Shown here: in pieces, positions 1 through 8,893 of the stretch
Position numbering within the stretch: the stretch's first letter is position 1
How the letters are laid out: each line of letters begins with the position of its first letter
Assembly: GCA_016213135.1 (NCBI GenBank)
Contig: JACRBQ010000027.1
Location: 1-64,000 of the forward strand
From: Chloroflexota bacterium
GTDB taxonomy: Bacteria; Chloroflexota; Anaerolineae; Anaerolineales; VGOW01
Reading direction: 5' to 3'
DNA length: 64,000 nucleotides
Made by a program: the position numbers and the translations under genes
The notes under the pieces: generated by a model
What the model was told of the DNA's origin: nothing
The model's input: the letters and a program-made list of their open reading frames with translations, nothing else
The model's database searches: none

Positions 1-1130
1 GCGGTTTCAAAAAAGGCGGCGGTCTGTGCGGCAATTTTATCCCACGCAAACGAGCCGGCCAGCGCCGAAGCTCCGGCGGAGAGACGGGCGCGCAGCGCGG
101 GATTGGCCCACACGGCGCGAATGGACTCGGCCAACGCGGCTGGATCGCGCGGGGGGACGAGCATGACGTTGTGACCGTGTTGCAGTTGCGGCAGCGAAAC
201 GGCAGGGCGCGTGGTGACCGTGGGGCAACCGTGAGCCAGGGCAGCCATGAACGTCCCCCGGCGGAAGGACGCGCCATCGGCATAGGGCATCGCCATCACA
301 TCACAGGCCAGCAGCGCCTCCGACGTTTCCGCCGGAGGCAGATAGTCCGTGCGCACAATGCGATCCGCAATGCCCAGTTCGTTTGCCAGCGCGCCGAGTT
401 CGGCGGCATAGGCCGTATTGGTGGGGTCGCTGGCGCCGGTACGCCCGCCGATGAGCAGCAGCCGCGCATCCGGCAGCAGCGCCAACGCGCGCAGCAGCGT
501 GTCGCCGCCTTTGCTGGCATTGAGGAAACCGAAATAGCCGATGAGCAGATCGGAGCGTCCCGCACGGCGGGCTGCGCGCCATGCGTCCCGGTCGTATCCG
601 GGCGGGGGCGCAGGGGCAATGTTGCTACCAATGGGAATTTCGGCGAGGGTGCGCACGCCCCCTGCCCATTCCAATGTCCGCCGATCTTCGGAGTTGGTCA
701 CAATCGCCCCCGAAGCCGAGCGCGCCAGATGCAGCACCGCGCCCCGGCGCAACGGCCCGGCTTTGGGGAAGAGGTACGGCAGGCGCAGATCGTGAAAGGT
801 GACGACCGAAGGCACACCCGCGAGGCGCGGAAGCAAATGAATGGGCAGGCCGAGGCCGTAAGCGGCGGCCTGATATTGAATGTTGATCACGTCGAGGGCC
901 AGCGAGCGGGCGAGGCGGCGAATCGCAAACAGCGCGGGCAGAGTCCATGCGCGGATGACGGGATGCACGACGGGCGCGGCGTTGGGCAGTGAGGTGGTTG
1001 CGCCGGCGTGTGTGAGAACGTGCACCTCATGGCCGAGCGCGCACAGGGCCACGGCCAGCTCGCGTGAAAAATCGCCCACGCCCCCTTGCATGGGCGGGTA
1101 TTCGCCTGTAACGATGCCGATCCGGCTCAT
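1..1130 (-). CDS. Glycosyltransferase, GT4-like (3' end cut by window)
   Basis: Reading in from an ATG at 1130 gives an open frame to the window edge, about 376 codons. The N-terminus carries the GEYPPMQGGVGDFSREL motif of GT-B enzymes of the GT4/GT1 type that bind a nucleotide-sugar donor. The middle has GYFGFLNASKG, like the start of the donor domain, followed by LLLIGGRTG. The last visible residues (FAWDKIAAQTAAFF) match the usual end of such proteins, so only a few codons are missing. It lies 12 bp behind the Trypco1 gene and is probably co-transcribed. The role is likely cell-surface glycan or glycolipid assembly; acceptor and sugar are unknown. Confidence 0.85.
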   Translation of the reverse strand, partial: MSRIGIVTGEYPPMQGGVGDFSRELAVALCALGHEVHVLTHAGATTSLPNAAPVVHPVIRAWTLPALFAIRRLARSLALDVINIQYQAAAYGLGLPIHLLPRLAGVPSVVTFHDLRLPYLFPKAGPLRRGAVLHLARSASGAIVTNSEDRRTLEWAGGVRTLAEIPIGSNIAPAPPPGYDRDAWRAARRAGRSDLLIGYFGFLNASKGGDTLLRALALLPDARLLLIGGRTGASDPTNTAYAAELGALANELGIADRIVRTDYLPPAETSEALLACDVMAMPYADGASFRRGTFMAALAHGCPTVTTRPAVSLPQLQHGHNVMLVPPRDPAALAESIRAVWANPALRARLSAGASALAGSFAWDKIAAQTAAFFET

Positions 1131-1142
1131 GACCGTGCGCGG

Positions 1143-1535
1143 TTATTTCCCGTCGCCCTTGTCGTCGCCGTTCTTCTTCTCGTCATCTTTGTCTTTGCCC
1201 GGCGGCTCCTTGCGCCACTTGAGGGTGACGTTGTAGTTCGAGTCCACACCGAGCTTGCCCACCATCAGCGCGCCGAGTTCGCTGCTGGCCTTGAGGCTGA
1301 AGGTCACGGTCATCTCGTCCGGGGGCAAAGTGAGCGTGTGCAGTTTTTGCGTGAGCAGATCGGCGGACTTGCGGATGTTTTCCATGGATTGATCAAACGA
1401 CCGGTGGGCTTGCTCGGCAGACTCGTGATTGCCCGCCGCGCCCACTGTCGCAAAACCGCTTTTGCGCGGCTCGTCCGCCGTTTCGATGACAACCGAACCG
1501 CCATTCTCCAGTGGAAATTCAATGTATTGAGCCAT
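1143..1535 (-). CDS. Trypco1-domain protein (CU044_2847 family)
   Basis: This 130-aa protein begins MAQYIEFPLENGGSVVIE and contains SFDQSMENIRKSADLL, the LPPDEMTVTFSLKAS segment and a strand ending NYNVTLKW. This is the pattern of the trypsin-co-occurring domain 1 family, small proteins predicted by comparative genomics to serve as adaptors or sensors beside trypsin-like effectors in bacterial conflict or stress modules. The last 20 residues are a Lys/Asp/Glu-rich tail. No trypsin-like gene lies next to it here. Neighbours are a thioesterase 29 bp upstream and a glycosyltransferase 12 bp downstream. Family assignment is by sequence pattern; the function is unknown. Confidence 0.75.
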   Translation of the reverse strand: MAQYIEFPLENGGSVVIETADEPRKSGFATVGAAGNHESAEQAHRSFDQSMENIRKSADLLTQKLHTLTLPPDEMTVTFSLKASSELGALMVGKLGVDSNYNVTLKWRKEPPGKDKDDEKKNGDDKGDGK

Positions 1536-1564
1536 AATTTTTCTCCCTGCAGAGCGCCGCCAAG

Positions 1565-2062
1565 CTACTCGTAAACGCGCCAGCCCAGCCGCTCGGCGTC
1601 GGCGGTGTTCAGCAGGCCGTCGGGCGGCATGGTCAGCACAAGGTCGGCTTCGGCCAGCACCTCGCCGGCCGCGCCGCGAATTTCGGCGGTGGCGGTGGCG
1701 TGCCGGTCTCTCAGCTTGACGAGTCGCCCTACGGCTTTGAGCGGCAAGCCGACGGGCACGGGCCGGCGGTAGCGGATTTCGATTTTGGCCGTCATGAAAA
1801 AGCGCACGGGGTCGCCGGCCATCACCGTGCGACCGCCCGCTTCATCCAAAATGGCGGCCACAATGCCGCCGTGAGCCACGTCGGGGTATCCCTGGTGATT
1901 GGGCTGAACGGTGAAGTCGGCGGCCACTTCGTCTTTGCCGTTGTCGTAAAAACGCAGGCGCAAACCGGAGGGGTTTTCGAGGCCGCACACAAAACACATC
2001 TTTGAGTTGGGTTGTTGGTTCAATAAGGGCTGGCTGCTCCTTCCGAAAATCCTGCGCCACAT
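1565..2062 (-). CDS. PaaI-family hotdog thioesterase
   Basis: A 165-aa single hotdog domain. CFVCGLENPSGLRLRFY near the N-terminus and HGGIVAAILDEAGGRTVM are the hallmark of PaaI/YigI-type acyl-CoA thioesterases; the HGG and following acidic residue lie at the active site between subunits. The C-terminal strands contain IRYRRPVPVGLPL and ATATAEIRG. About 20 residues precede the CFVCG motif, so a slightly later start is possible. It probably hydrolyses a small or aromatic acyl-CoA thioester in the cytoplasm; the substrate cannot be read from sequence. Trypco1 follows after 29 bp. Confidence 0.85.
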   Translation of the reverse strand: MWRRIFGRSSQPLLNQQPNSKMCFVCGLENPSGLRLRFYDNGKDEVAADFTVQPNHQGYPDVAHGGIVAAILDEAGGRTVMAGDPVRFFMTAKIEIRYRRPVPVGLPLKAVGRLVKLRDRHATATAEIRGAAGEVLAEADLVLTMPPDGLLNTADAERLGWRVYE

Positions 2063-2355
2063 TACCAGAAATGCGCGAATACTTCAACCGCGCCCGTCCT
2101 TCGGTCCTTCGTCCAGAGCCTTTCCAAAGTCACCTTTGGCCCAAGGTGGGAGCGGTTTGTAACCGCGACTGGGCGCGGAACCGGCGCAAATCGCGCGTGC
2201 AACGCGCTCCCACGCCTATGACCTGGTTGTTGGTCAATGTGCTTTAGGAACGTCCTCGTCCTTCGACTGCACGCAAAGGTTGCCAAGACCGACGCGGTTC
2301 GCTGCGCGAAACCGCGTCGGTCTGCCCGCTTGCAGATTCCGACTCTGCAAATGGG
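2063..2355. repeat. Intergenic REP-like hairpins
   Basis: This 293-bp gap has no credible gene. It holds a nested inverted repeat, GTGGGAGCG at 2146-2154 against CGCTCCCAC at 2205-2213, with an inner hairpin GCGGTT-tgt-AACCGC. A second hairpin has a perfect 14-bp stem (2286-2299 with 2310-2323) and the loop cgctgcgcga. Both look like repetitive extragenic palindromes. They lie upstream of the thioesterase and downstream of the membrane glycosyltransferase gene, where they could end or protect transcripts. Confidence 0.7.
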
Positions 2356-4158
2356 TTACGGCTTCAAAGGGATCGAGTCATCCGTTTGAGGCGGCGACAC
2401 CGGCAACCGTTTCAGTTCCGGCCAGCGATACATCCCGGCAAAGAGGCGGTAATCGCCCGGCGGCGCGGGCGTGGGCACGGGCAACACATGCGAGTCGGCC
2501 ACCACTTCACCGGCCAGCCAGCAGTGAGTGGGCAGTTGCCCCATCTGCGGCTGGCTGTCATCTCCGGCAATCAACGTCCCATTCGAATCAACTGCGTGAA
2601 CGAACACGGTGAAATCTTCGGCAAGCGGCTTGAGGGCCTGCCAGTATAGCGTCACGTGTTCGCCGTCGAGGCGATAGCCCGCGAGTCGAATCGAGTCGTC
2701 GAGAGTGAAGCGGATTGGTCGGGCTTCGGATGAAAGTTGATAAACGGGAGGCGGCGACCCCCGCCCCTCGCGCCCGCTTTCGATAGGTTGCAGAAGCAGT
2801 CCGGCAGTCATCACTTGCAAGCCCATCAACGTCATCAACATGGCGCCTGGCAAACGCAAACGCACTGCGCCCGCGACGCCCAGCAACATCCACAACGGCG
2901 AGAGGAAGAGCCACAGCCGCGCCGTCTCGCCCAGCGTGAATGCCGAAACGTCGAGCAGAAGAATGAAGCCGACGAGGCCGAGGGCGAACGCCGACCACTG
3001 CCGCCGTTTGCGAAACCGCCAACACAACCACAGCGCCGGAATGCAAAACGCCACCCCCGTCCAACTGGCGAAGTCGTACAGGTTGTACCAGACCCACAGC
3101 CCGTAACTCCGCCCGATGTCGCCATGCACGGCAATGGCCCGGCGAAACACTTCAATTCCCGAAATGCCCCAGCCCCACCAGTAGATCAGCCAGATAGTTG
3201 ACAGGCCGGCAATCAACAACAAGCCAATGACGATGGCGCGCGCCCAATCGGCCCGGCCGCGGCGACGGCGCGTTATGAGCCGGCCGCCAACCAGCAACAC
3301 GTTCAAGCCGAGAAAGGCAATGTTGCCAAAGCTGAGGAAACTGCCGAGCGAAAGCAATAGCCCGGCGGCAAACGCGCAGGCGAACCCGACTCGACCGCGG
3401 GTGATGGCTTGCCAGGTGAGCCACAATCCGCCCAGCGCAAACGGCACGTAAAGTTGATCGAAAGCCGGGGCAAACAACGGCAGAGCCGGAATGAGCGGAT
3501 AGAGTCCAACCGCGAGCAAAGCAGTGCGCTGCCCGAAAAAAGTTTTCGCTAGTCCAAAGAGCGGTAGTACGCCCAGCCCGCCAAGGAACGGCAGCGCAAA
3601 TTGCACCACAGCACTGGCAACTTGCGCCGAGGAAAACCCGATCATCTCCGGGTGCAGGCAATCGGCGCGCAGAAGCCGGCGCCCCACTTGCTCGCCCAGC
3701 GACGGCCAACGCTCAAACAATCGTCTCGCGCCGTAAAACAAAAGCGGGAGGCCGGGCGGATGCGTGCGAACATGGACTTCGCGATACCCGCCCATCCGAT
3801 CAATGTGCTTGATCAAAAACTCGTTCGGGTCCTCAATGCCCGCCCCCACGTTGAAGTAACTGCCGCTGGCGGCGGACGCGGTGATCTGCAACATCTGGCG
3901 GATCGGATCGCCGCGCATGGATGACAGCGCATAAGGGAGCAGGCCGCTCACCAGCACCGCGCCGACGAGCAACGGGGCAACCGCCGTTCGCGTGGGTTGC
4001 TTCTGCCACCACAACGCCAGCGCCGCCCACGCGGCCAGCAACAGCAACGGCCACAGGATGGCAACCGAAAGCGGGGCCGGGCGGCGAGTCCACACCCACT
4101 CGGCATTGCCGTAGACCCAGCGCGGCCAACCCGCAATTAGCGCCGCGCAGTAGGCCAA
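2356..4158 (-). CDS. GT39-like multipass membrane protein
   Basis: A roughly 600-aa membrane protein with about ten hydrophobic segments, such as ILWPLLLLAAWAALAL and IVIGLLLIAGLSTIWL. The luminal-loop motif VHVRTHPPGLPLLFYG resembles the loop of GT-C glycosyltransferases that use polyprenyl-phosphate sugars. The C-terminal 130 residues (IRLAGYRLD, VTLYWQALKP, FTVFVHAVDSNG, HVLPVPTPAPPGDYRLF) form a soluble beta-sandwich often fused to Chloroflexota GT39-like proteins. The frame opens right after the upstream stop (4207-4209) and has no ATG near its beginning; TTG at 4158 is the best recognised start, though an upstream ATC would give a more complete signal anchor. Confidence 0.7.
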   Translation of the reverse strand: MAYCAALIAGWPRWVYGNAEWVWTRRPAPLSVAILWPLLLLAAWAALALWWQKQPTRTAVAPLLVGAVLVSGLLPYALSSMRGDPIRQMLQITASAASGSYFNVGAGIEDPNEFLIKHIDRMGGYREVHVRTHPPGLPLLFYGARRLFERWPSLGEQVGRRLLRADCLHPEMIGFSSAQVASAVVQFALPFLGGLGVLPLFGLAKTFFGQRTALLAVGLYPLIPALPLFAPAFDQLYVPFALGGLWLTWQAITRGRVGFACAFAAGLLLSLGSFLSFGNIAFLGLNVLLVGGRLITRRRRGRADWARAIVIGLLLIAGLSTIWLIYWWGWGISGIEVFRRAIAVHGDIGRSYGLWVWYNLYDFASWTGVAFCIPALWLCWRFRKRRQWSAFALGLVGFILLLDVSAFTLGETARLWLFLSPLWMLLGVAGAVRLRLPGAMLMTLMGLQVMTAGLLLQPIESGREGRGSPPPVYQLSSEARPIRFTLDDSIRLAGYRLDGEHVTLYWQALKPLAEDFTVFVHAVDSNGTLIAGDDSQPQMGQLPTHCWLAGEVVADSHVLPVPTPAPPGDYRLFAGMYRWPELKRLPVSPPQTDDSIPLKP

Positions 4159-4206
4159 CGCCGAGGCGGCGAGGACGACGACTAGGCTGTTGCGTTTGAT
4201 GGCGGC

Positions 4207-5202
<996 letters not shown>

Positions 5203-5258
5203 AGGGTCCTCCAGGGTTGAGTGGAAAAGTTAATATCGGGCGCGCCGTATCGGGCAGC

Positions 5259-5879
5259 TCAATGTTCTGCCTGTCGCTCACCCTGACGCAATGTTTGGTA
5301 CATCCGCAAGTCCGCCGGCAAATCCACGTCCAGCGCAAAGCTGGGCGAGTGCCAAATTTCCACGCATGCGCCGCGCTCGTTCGCCAGGGCCACATGTCGG
5401 GCAAAGCTGCCCGGCCCAAAGGAGTACGGGACCAGAGTGGGCGGGCGCACAAACAGCGCATTGGTGCCCGCCTCCAGCCGGTCGGGGGCAATGGTCATAC
5501 ACTCGGGCTGGGTGCTGGCTGCCAGTAACTTTTCCACATCGGCGGGATGGAGCAGCGGCAGATCAGTGGGCATCACCAGCACCGCGTGCGCGCCGAACGA
5601 CACGGCCACATTCGTGGCGCGGGTAAGCGCGGCGTTGAGTTCGGGCGACCCGGACTCGGTGACGGTGTAAGCATGCCATTTGCGCGCCAGCCCCAGCGCC
5701 GCCGAATCGCGGCTCACCACCAGCGTGCGGTGAATGTCGCGCACCTGCCCAAGCACTTCCAGTGTGTGCGCCAAAAATCGGGTGCTCAACGTTTCGCGCT
5801 CGTACAGCGACAGCACCGAAGCCAAACGGCTTTTGGCTTGCTTGAGAGGCTTGACGGGGACGATGGCCCAGACGGACAT
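5259..5879 (-). CDS. cofC: CofC, phospholactate/PEP guanylyltransferase
   Basis: CofC activates 2-phospholactate (or phosphoenolpyruvate in bacteria such as mycobacteria) with GTP to give the donor used by CofD. The protein of about 206 aa begins MSVWAIVPVKPLKQAKSRL, the nucleotide-binding loop of the family. It continues with HAVLVMPTDLPLLHPADVEKLL (metal-binding Asp) and a C-terminal half with TNALFVRPPTLVPYSFGPGS and LPADLRMYQTL. The open frame extends 16 codons upstream into a repeat-derived stretch, so the ATG at 5879 that starts the conserved sequence was chosen. It follows cofD after a short repeat-filled gap. Confidence 0.9.
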   Translation of the reverse strand: MSVWAIVPVKPLKQAKSRLASVLSLYERETLSTRFLAHTLEVLGQVRDIHRTLVVSRDSAALGLARKWHAYTVTESGSPELNAALTRATNVAVSFGAHAVLVMPTDLPLLHPADVEKLLAASTQPECMTIAPDRLEAGTNALFVRPPTLVPYSFGPGSFARHVALANERGACVEIWHSPSFALDVDLPADLRMYQTLRQGERQAEH

Positions 5880-5883
5880 AGAA

Positions 5884-5928
5884 ATGGCGAATGCGGAATG
5901 ATGAATGATGAATGGTGAATCAATCACC
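5884..5928. repeat. GAATGAT-type short tandem repeat
   Basis: Imperfect copies of GAATGAT/GAATGGT between cofC and cofD. The same words, or their complement ATTCATC, recur near 12.0, 14.6, 30.5 and 57.3 kb. Confidence 0.75.
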
Positions 5929-5936
5929 CGGATCTA

Positions 5937-6959
5937 CTATGTCTCCGTGTCTCCCTGTCTCCCCGTCTCCCTGTCTCCCTGTCTCCCCGTCTCCGTGTCT
6001 CCGTGTCCTTTCAGTGACAGCGCAAATTCCACCGTCTCCTGCGCCAGCCGAATCTTATCAGCATCGGTCGCCATAATGGTGTTCGTCACCAGAGTCCTGA
6101 GGCCCAGCAGTTCAATGGCCGGGGCGGAGGCCGCATCCACCACGTCCAGCACCAGCCCGTCAATCGTTCCGGCGTAATGCTCGGCCAGCGCAATCACGGT
6201 CGAGTCGAGTCCAAGCTCGGTCATCATTTTTGCCGCCGGGCCTTTGAGCGCAGCCCCGCCCACAATGGGCGACACCGCCACCACCGGCATCCCGGCGGCG
6301 CGGCGCGAGGCAATGAGCGGCTGGAGGCCCGGCAGGTTCACTATGGGTGCAATGCTCACATACGGATTCGACGGGCAATAGATCAGCCTCTCCGCCCCGG
6401 CGAGCGCCTCCAACAATCGCGCCTGAGGGCGAGCCGAGGGCAGGCCCAGGAATTCAAAATCACGCACTCGTGGCTCGCAACGCCGATGCACAAAGTATTC
6501 CTGAAACGGCAACGGCCCGTCGTCGGTGTGGACGATGGTGCGCACCGGATCGTCACTCATGGGAACTATCTCTGCCGTGACGCCGAGCCGCTCGCACAAG
6601 TGGCGCGTCACCGCCGATAAGGGCAGCCCCTCGCCAAGGAGGCGCGTGCGCTGCGCGTGCGTGGCGAGATCGCGGTCGCCGAGCCGGAACCACGCCTCGC
6701 CGCCCAGCCGGTCGAGCGCATCCAAAAAGTTCCAGCTCTCGCCCGCCAGCCCCCAACCCGTCTCCGGATTGGACAGGCCGGCCAGCGTGTACATCACCGT
6801 GTCGAGGTCGGGCGAAATGTGCCAGCCCAAATGCTCAAAGTCGTCGCCGGTGTTGACGACGATCGTCAGTTGATCGGGCGGGAGCGAGCGCGCCAGGCCC
6901 AGCGCCAGTTTCGCGCCGCCCACGCCGCCGGCGAAAGCCAGGATTGTCGTTTGCCTCAA
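5937..6959 (-). CDS. cofD: CofD, LPPG:FO phospholactate transferase
   Basis: CofD joins the activated phospho-acid to FO, giving F420-0 or dehydro-F420-0. The start of the fold ([18 protein letters not shown]), [26 protein letters not shown]-like [19 protein letters not shown]-like [24 protein letters not shown] and [10 protein letters not shown] are all present and typical of about 310-aa CofD proteins. There is no ATG; a TTG at 6959 overlaps the upstream stop as TTGA, and a second TTG lies at 6965. The last 20 or so residues (beginning GHGDTETG) are not part of the family and are encoded by an 8-bp tandem repeat. Confidence 0.92.
   Translation of the reverse strand: MRQTTILAFAGGVGGAKLALGLARSLPPDQLTIVVNTGDDFEHLGWHISPDLDTVMYTLAGLSNPETGWGLAGESWNFLDALDRLGGEAWFRLGDRDLATHAQRTRLLGEGLPLSAVTRHLCERLGVTAEIVPMSDDPVRTIVHTDDGPLPFQEYFVHRRCEPRVRDFEFLGLPSARPQARLLEALAGAERLIYCPSNPYVSIAPIVNLPGLQPLIASRRAAGMPVVAVSPIVGGAALKGPAAKMMTELGLDSTVIALAEHYAGTIDGLVLDVVDAASAPAIELLGLRTLVTNTIMATDADKIRLAQETVEFALSLKGHGDTETGRQGDRETGRQGDTET
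5941..6008. repeat. 8-bp tandem repeat GTCTCCNN x 8
   Basis: Eight consecutive octamers (GTCTCCGT, GTCTCCCT, GTCTCCCC, ...) from 5941 to 6004, plus a partial copy. The array is read through by cofD on the minus strand. Since 8 is not a multiple of 3, the encoded tail repeats every 8 residues. Confidence 0.9.
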
Positions 6960-7564
6960 CGCCAAATCGTCACCGCTTCCATACTTTTGCGCGACGCAGG
7001 CTTGCCGACATTCGCCGGGTAGCCAAGCGTGATCAGCGCCTGCGGCTCCCAATCGGCGGGCAAGCCCAGGGCGGCGCTCACTGCCTCGGGGCAAAACAGC
7101 GGCGCGCACATCCAGCACGCGCCCAGCCCGGCGGCGTGGGCGGCCAACAAAAAATTTTGCACCGCCATCGCCACGCTCTGCGCCGCCATAAGATACTCCG
7201 CTTTTTTGCGCCGCGTGTCTGGGTAGCTGCCCATATCGGCCATCGAAAGGCACACGGCCACCACCACCGGGGAGGCGGCCATGCGCGCCCGCGACCGGGC
7301 GGCATCGGCCTCCACCGCCTCGGGCGGGTCGCCATCGGCCAGCCGGTCGGCCCGGAGACGAGCGCCCATGGCCTCGGCCAACGCGAGCTTCACCGCCTCG
7401 GTTTGGATGGCAACGAATCGCCACGGTTGACGGTTGTGCGCCGAGGGCGCCCAAATGGCCGCTTCCAACAGCCGCACAACCGCCTCGCCCCCCACCGGTT
7501 GATCGGTGTAGCGGCGAATGGAGCGTCGCGTTCGCATCACGGCAAAGAGCGCATCCGGTTGCAT
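6956..7564 (-). CDS. Stand-alone nitroreductase, likely dehydro-F420-0 reductase
   Basis: A 202-aa FMN-binding nitroreductase-fold protein. RTRRSIRRYTDQPV, AAIWAPSAHNRQPWRFV and GLGACWMCAPLFCPEAV match the C-terminal domain of mycobacterial FbiB, which reduces dehydro-F420-0 made from phosphoenolpyruvate. In Thermomicrobia this step is carried out by separate nitroreductase-family enzymes, and this gene sits between the PPOX gene and cofD in the same way. The ATG at 7564 is 2 bp after the upstream stop, and its own stop overlaps the cofD start. Generic nitroreductase activity cannot be excluded, but the context favours F420 maturation. Confidence 0.8.
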   Translation of the reverse strand: MQPDALFAVMRTRRSIRRYTDQPVGGEAVVRLLEAAIWAPSAHNRQPWRFVAIQTEAVKLALAEAMGARLRADRLADGDPPEAVEADAARSRARMAASPVVVAVCLSMADMGSYPDTRRKKAEYLMAAQSVAMAVQNFLLAAHAAGLGACWMCAPLFCPEAVSAALGLPADWEPQALITLGYPANVGKPASRKSMEAVTIWR

Positions 7565-7566
7565 CG

Positions 7567-7965
7567 CTAAAGGTCGACGAAAACTTGCTCAGGCAAAATA
7601 GTATACGTCACGCGCACCTGCCCCGGTATTCTCGGATACTCCCGCTTGCCTTTGTACTTTTCGTTGAGCTTGCAGATCATTTCGTAGCCGCCTTCTTCGG
7701 TCTCGCTATCCACCGTGCCGCGGATCTGCATGTAGCTGTACGCGCTCCCGGGGTCCGGGATCGCCAGCGCGACCTTGCCTTTCTTCTTCAGCACTTTGTC
7801 TTTCAGCCGGCCCCGCGCCGTGTTGATGATGATGTGCGTGCCGTCCCAGTCAAACCAAATCGGCGACACCTGCGGCGTGCCATCGGACAACGTGAGCGCC
7901 AGAAAAGCAAAAGCCCTGGTATCCTGTGCCAGCAAGTATTGTGCGTTTTCGGGAATCGTTGACAT
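7567..7965 (-). CDS. PPOX-class F420-dependent protein
   Basis: A 132-aa split-barrel protein of the pyridoxamine-phosphate-oxidase-like class. GTPQVSPIWFDWDGTHIIINT, GRLKDKVLKKKGKVALAI and YMQIRGTV correspond to the strands and basic segment that bind the phosphate of F420 or FMN in the F420-dependent FDOR family. The start at 7965 has an AAGGAG sequence upstream. It sits inside the F420 cluster between cofE and the nitroreductase, which favours F420 as cofactor. The substrate is unknown; members reduce biliverdin, fatty acids or other unsaturated compounds. Confidence 0.85.
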   Translation of the reverse strand: MSTIPENAQYLLAQDTRAFAFLALTLSDGTPQVSPIWFDWDGTHIIINTARGRLKDKVLKKKGKVALAIPDPGSAYSYMQIRGTVDSETEEGGYEMICKLNEKYKGKREYPRIPGQVRVTYTILPEQVFVDL

Positions 7966-8046
7966 TTATGCGTCACTCCTTTTGGTCAACGGATGAAACG
8001 GAATGGTGTCAAATGGCCGTTGCAGCCTATCGACCCGTTGGCGGTC

Positions 8047-8817
8047 TCATCTGAACAAATCCAGTTCTTTGGTGCGAATCAATTCCTGCGCGTTGCCTTC
8101 GCGCAACGGATACGGCACACCCCGGGCGTGGATGACCGGGCGCCCTTCGGCGGCCTGCCCCATGAGCAGCGAGGCGGCAGCGGCCAGTTCGTCGGCGAAG
8201 CCCACCTGCGTCACTTGCAGCGGGTAGTCGAACAAGTCCGGCGTGCCGCGCAAGTCCAGCAGCGCCGGGACGCCCGCCGCGCCGAGGGCCACGCCCACCG
8301 TGCCGGTGCGCCACGCGCGGCCATGCGAATCGTTCACGATGACACCCACATTCACCCCGGTCGCCTCCCGCAGCTTCCGGCGCAGTTCGGCGCACGAACG
8401 ATCCGGGGCTTCCGGCAGCATCAGCAGGCAATCGTCGTCCGGCGCGCCGTGCGGGGCCACGTTGGACCGATCCACCCCTGCGTTGGCGCACACGTAACCC
8501 AGCCGGTGCTCCACCACAATCACGCCGGGGCGCATGCGCACAATCTCCTTGGTTTCCTGCAGAATCACTTCGACGTGCCGGGGGTCCTTTTGCAACGCCT
8601 CCGCCAGCTCCAATGCCCGGGCCGAAGGAATCACGTCCGACAGCCTCACCAGCCGCCCCTCGGCCTTCGAGACAATCTTCTGCGCCACGATGAGCACGTC
8701 GTTTTCTTGCAGTTGCACACCGGCCTCAGCCAGCGACTTGAGGACAATGGCGCACAGGTCGTCGCCCGGTTGGATGAGCGGAATGTTGGGCAGGGCGGTG
8801 AGGGTAAGTTGGGCCAA
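8047..8817 (-). CDS. cofE: CofE, F420-0:gamma-glutamyl ligase
   Basis: CofE adds glutamate residues to F420-0 with GTP. This 256-aa protein is a stand-alone ligase rather than an FbiB-type fusion. Hallmarks are PGDDLCAIV near the start, ENDVLIVAQKIVSKAEGRLV, the RPGVIVVEHRLGYVCANAGVD segment, NVGVIVNDSHGRAWRTGTVG and VGFADELAAAA, which together form the metal/GTP and F420-0 site. It lies 81 bp before the PPOX gene. The nitroreductase half of FbiB is supplied by the separate gene at 6956-7564. The glutamate tail length cannot be predicted. Confidence 0.93.
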   Translation of the reverse strand: MAQLTLTALPNIPLIQPGDDLCAIVLKSLAEAGVQLQENDVLIVAQKIVSKAEGRLVRLSDVIPSARALELAEALQKDPRHVEVILQETKEIVRMRPGVIVVEHRLGYVCANAGVDRSNVAPHGAPDDDCLLMLPEAPDRSCAELRRKLREATGVNVGVIVNDSHGRAWRTGTVGVALGAAGVPALLDLRGTPDLFDYPLQVTQVGFADELAAAASLLMGQAAEGRPVIHARGVPYPLREGNAQELIRTKELDLFR

Positions 8818-8821
8818 GTTG

Positions 8822-8882
8822 GAAATTAGAAGTCGGAAGTCAGAGGTCAGAGTGCTGAACGGCGCTCTGGAGTCTGCAAGCC
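8822..8882. repeat. AGTC(A/G)GA-type intergenic repeat
   Basis: The gap between cofE and the F420 reductase gene is filled by AGAAGTCGGAAGTCAGAGGTCAGAGT-like copies of a 7-bp word, then GGCGCTCTGGAGTCTG. No gene fits here. Confidence 0.6.
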
Positions 8883-8893
8883 GAAATCTATTA

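Noticed and set aside
6960-7454. 163-codon N-terminal extension of cofD
   Set aside because: It is a shifted-frame reading of the nitroreductase gene. The CofD family sequence starts at FAGGVGG.
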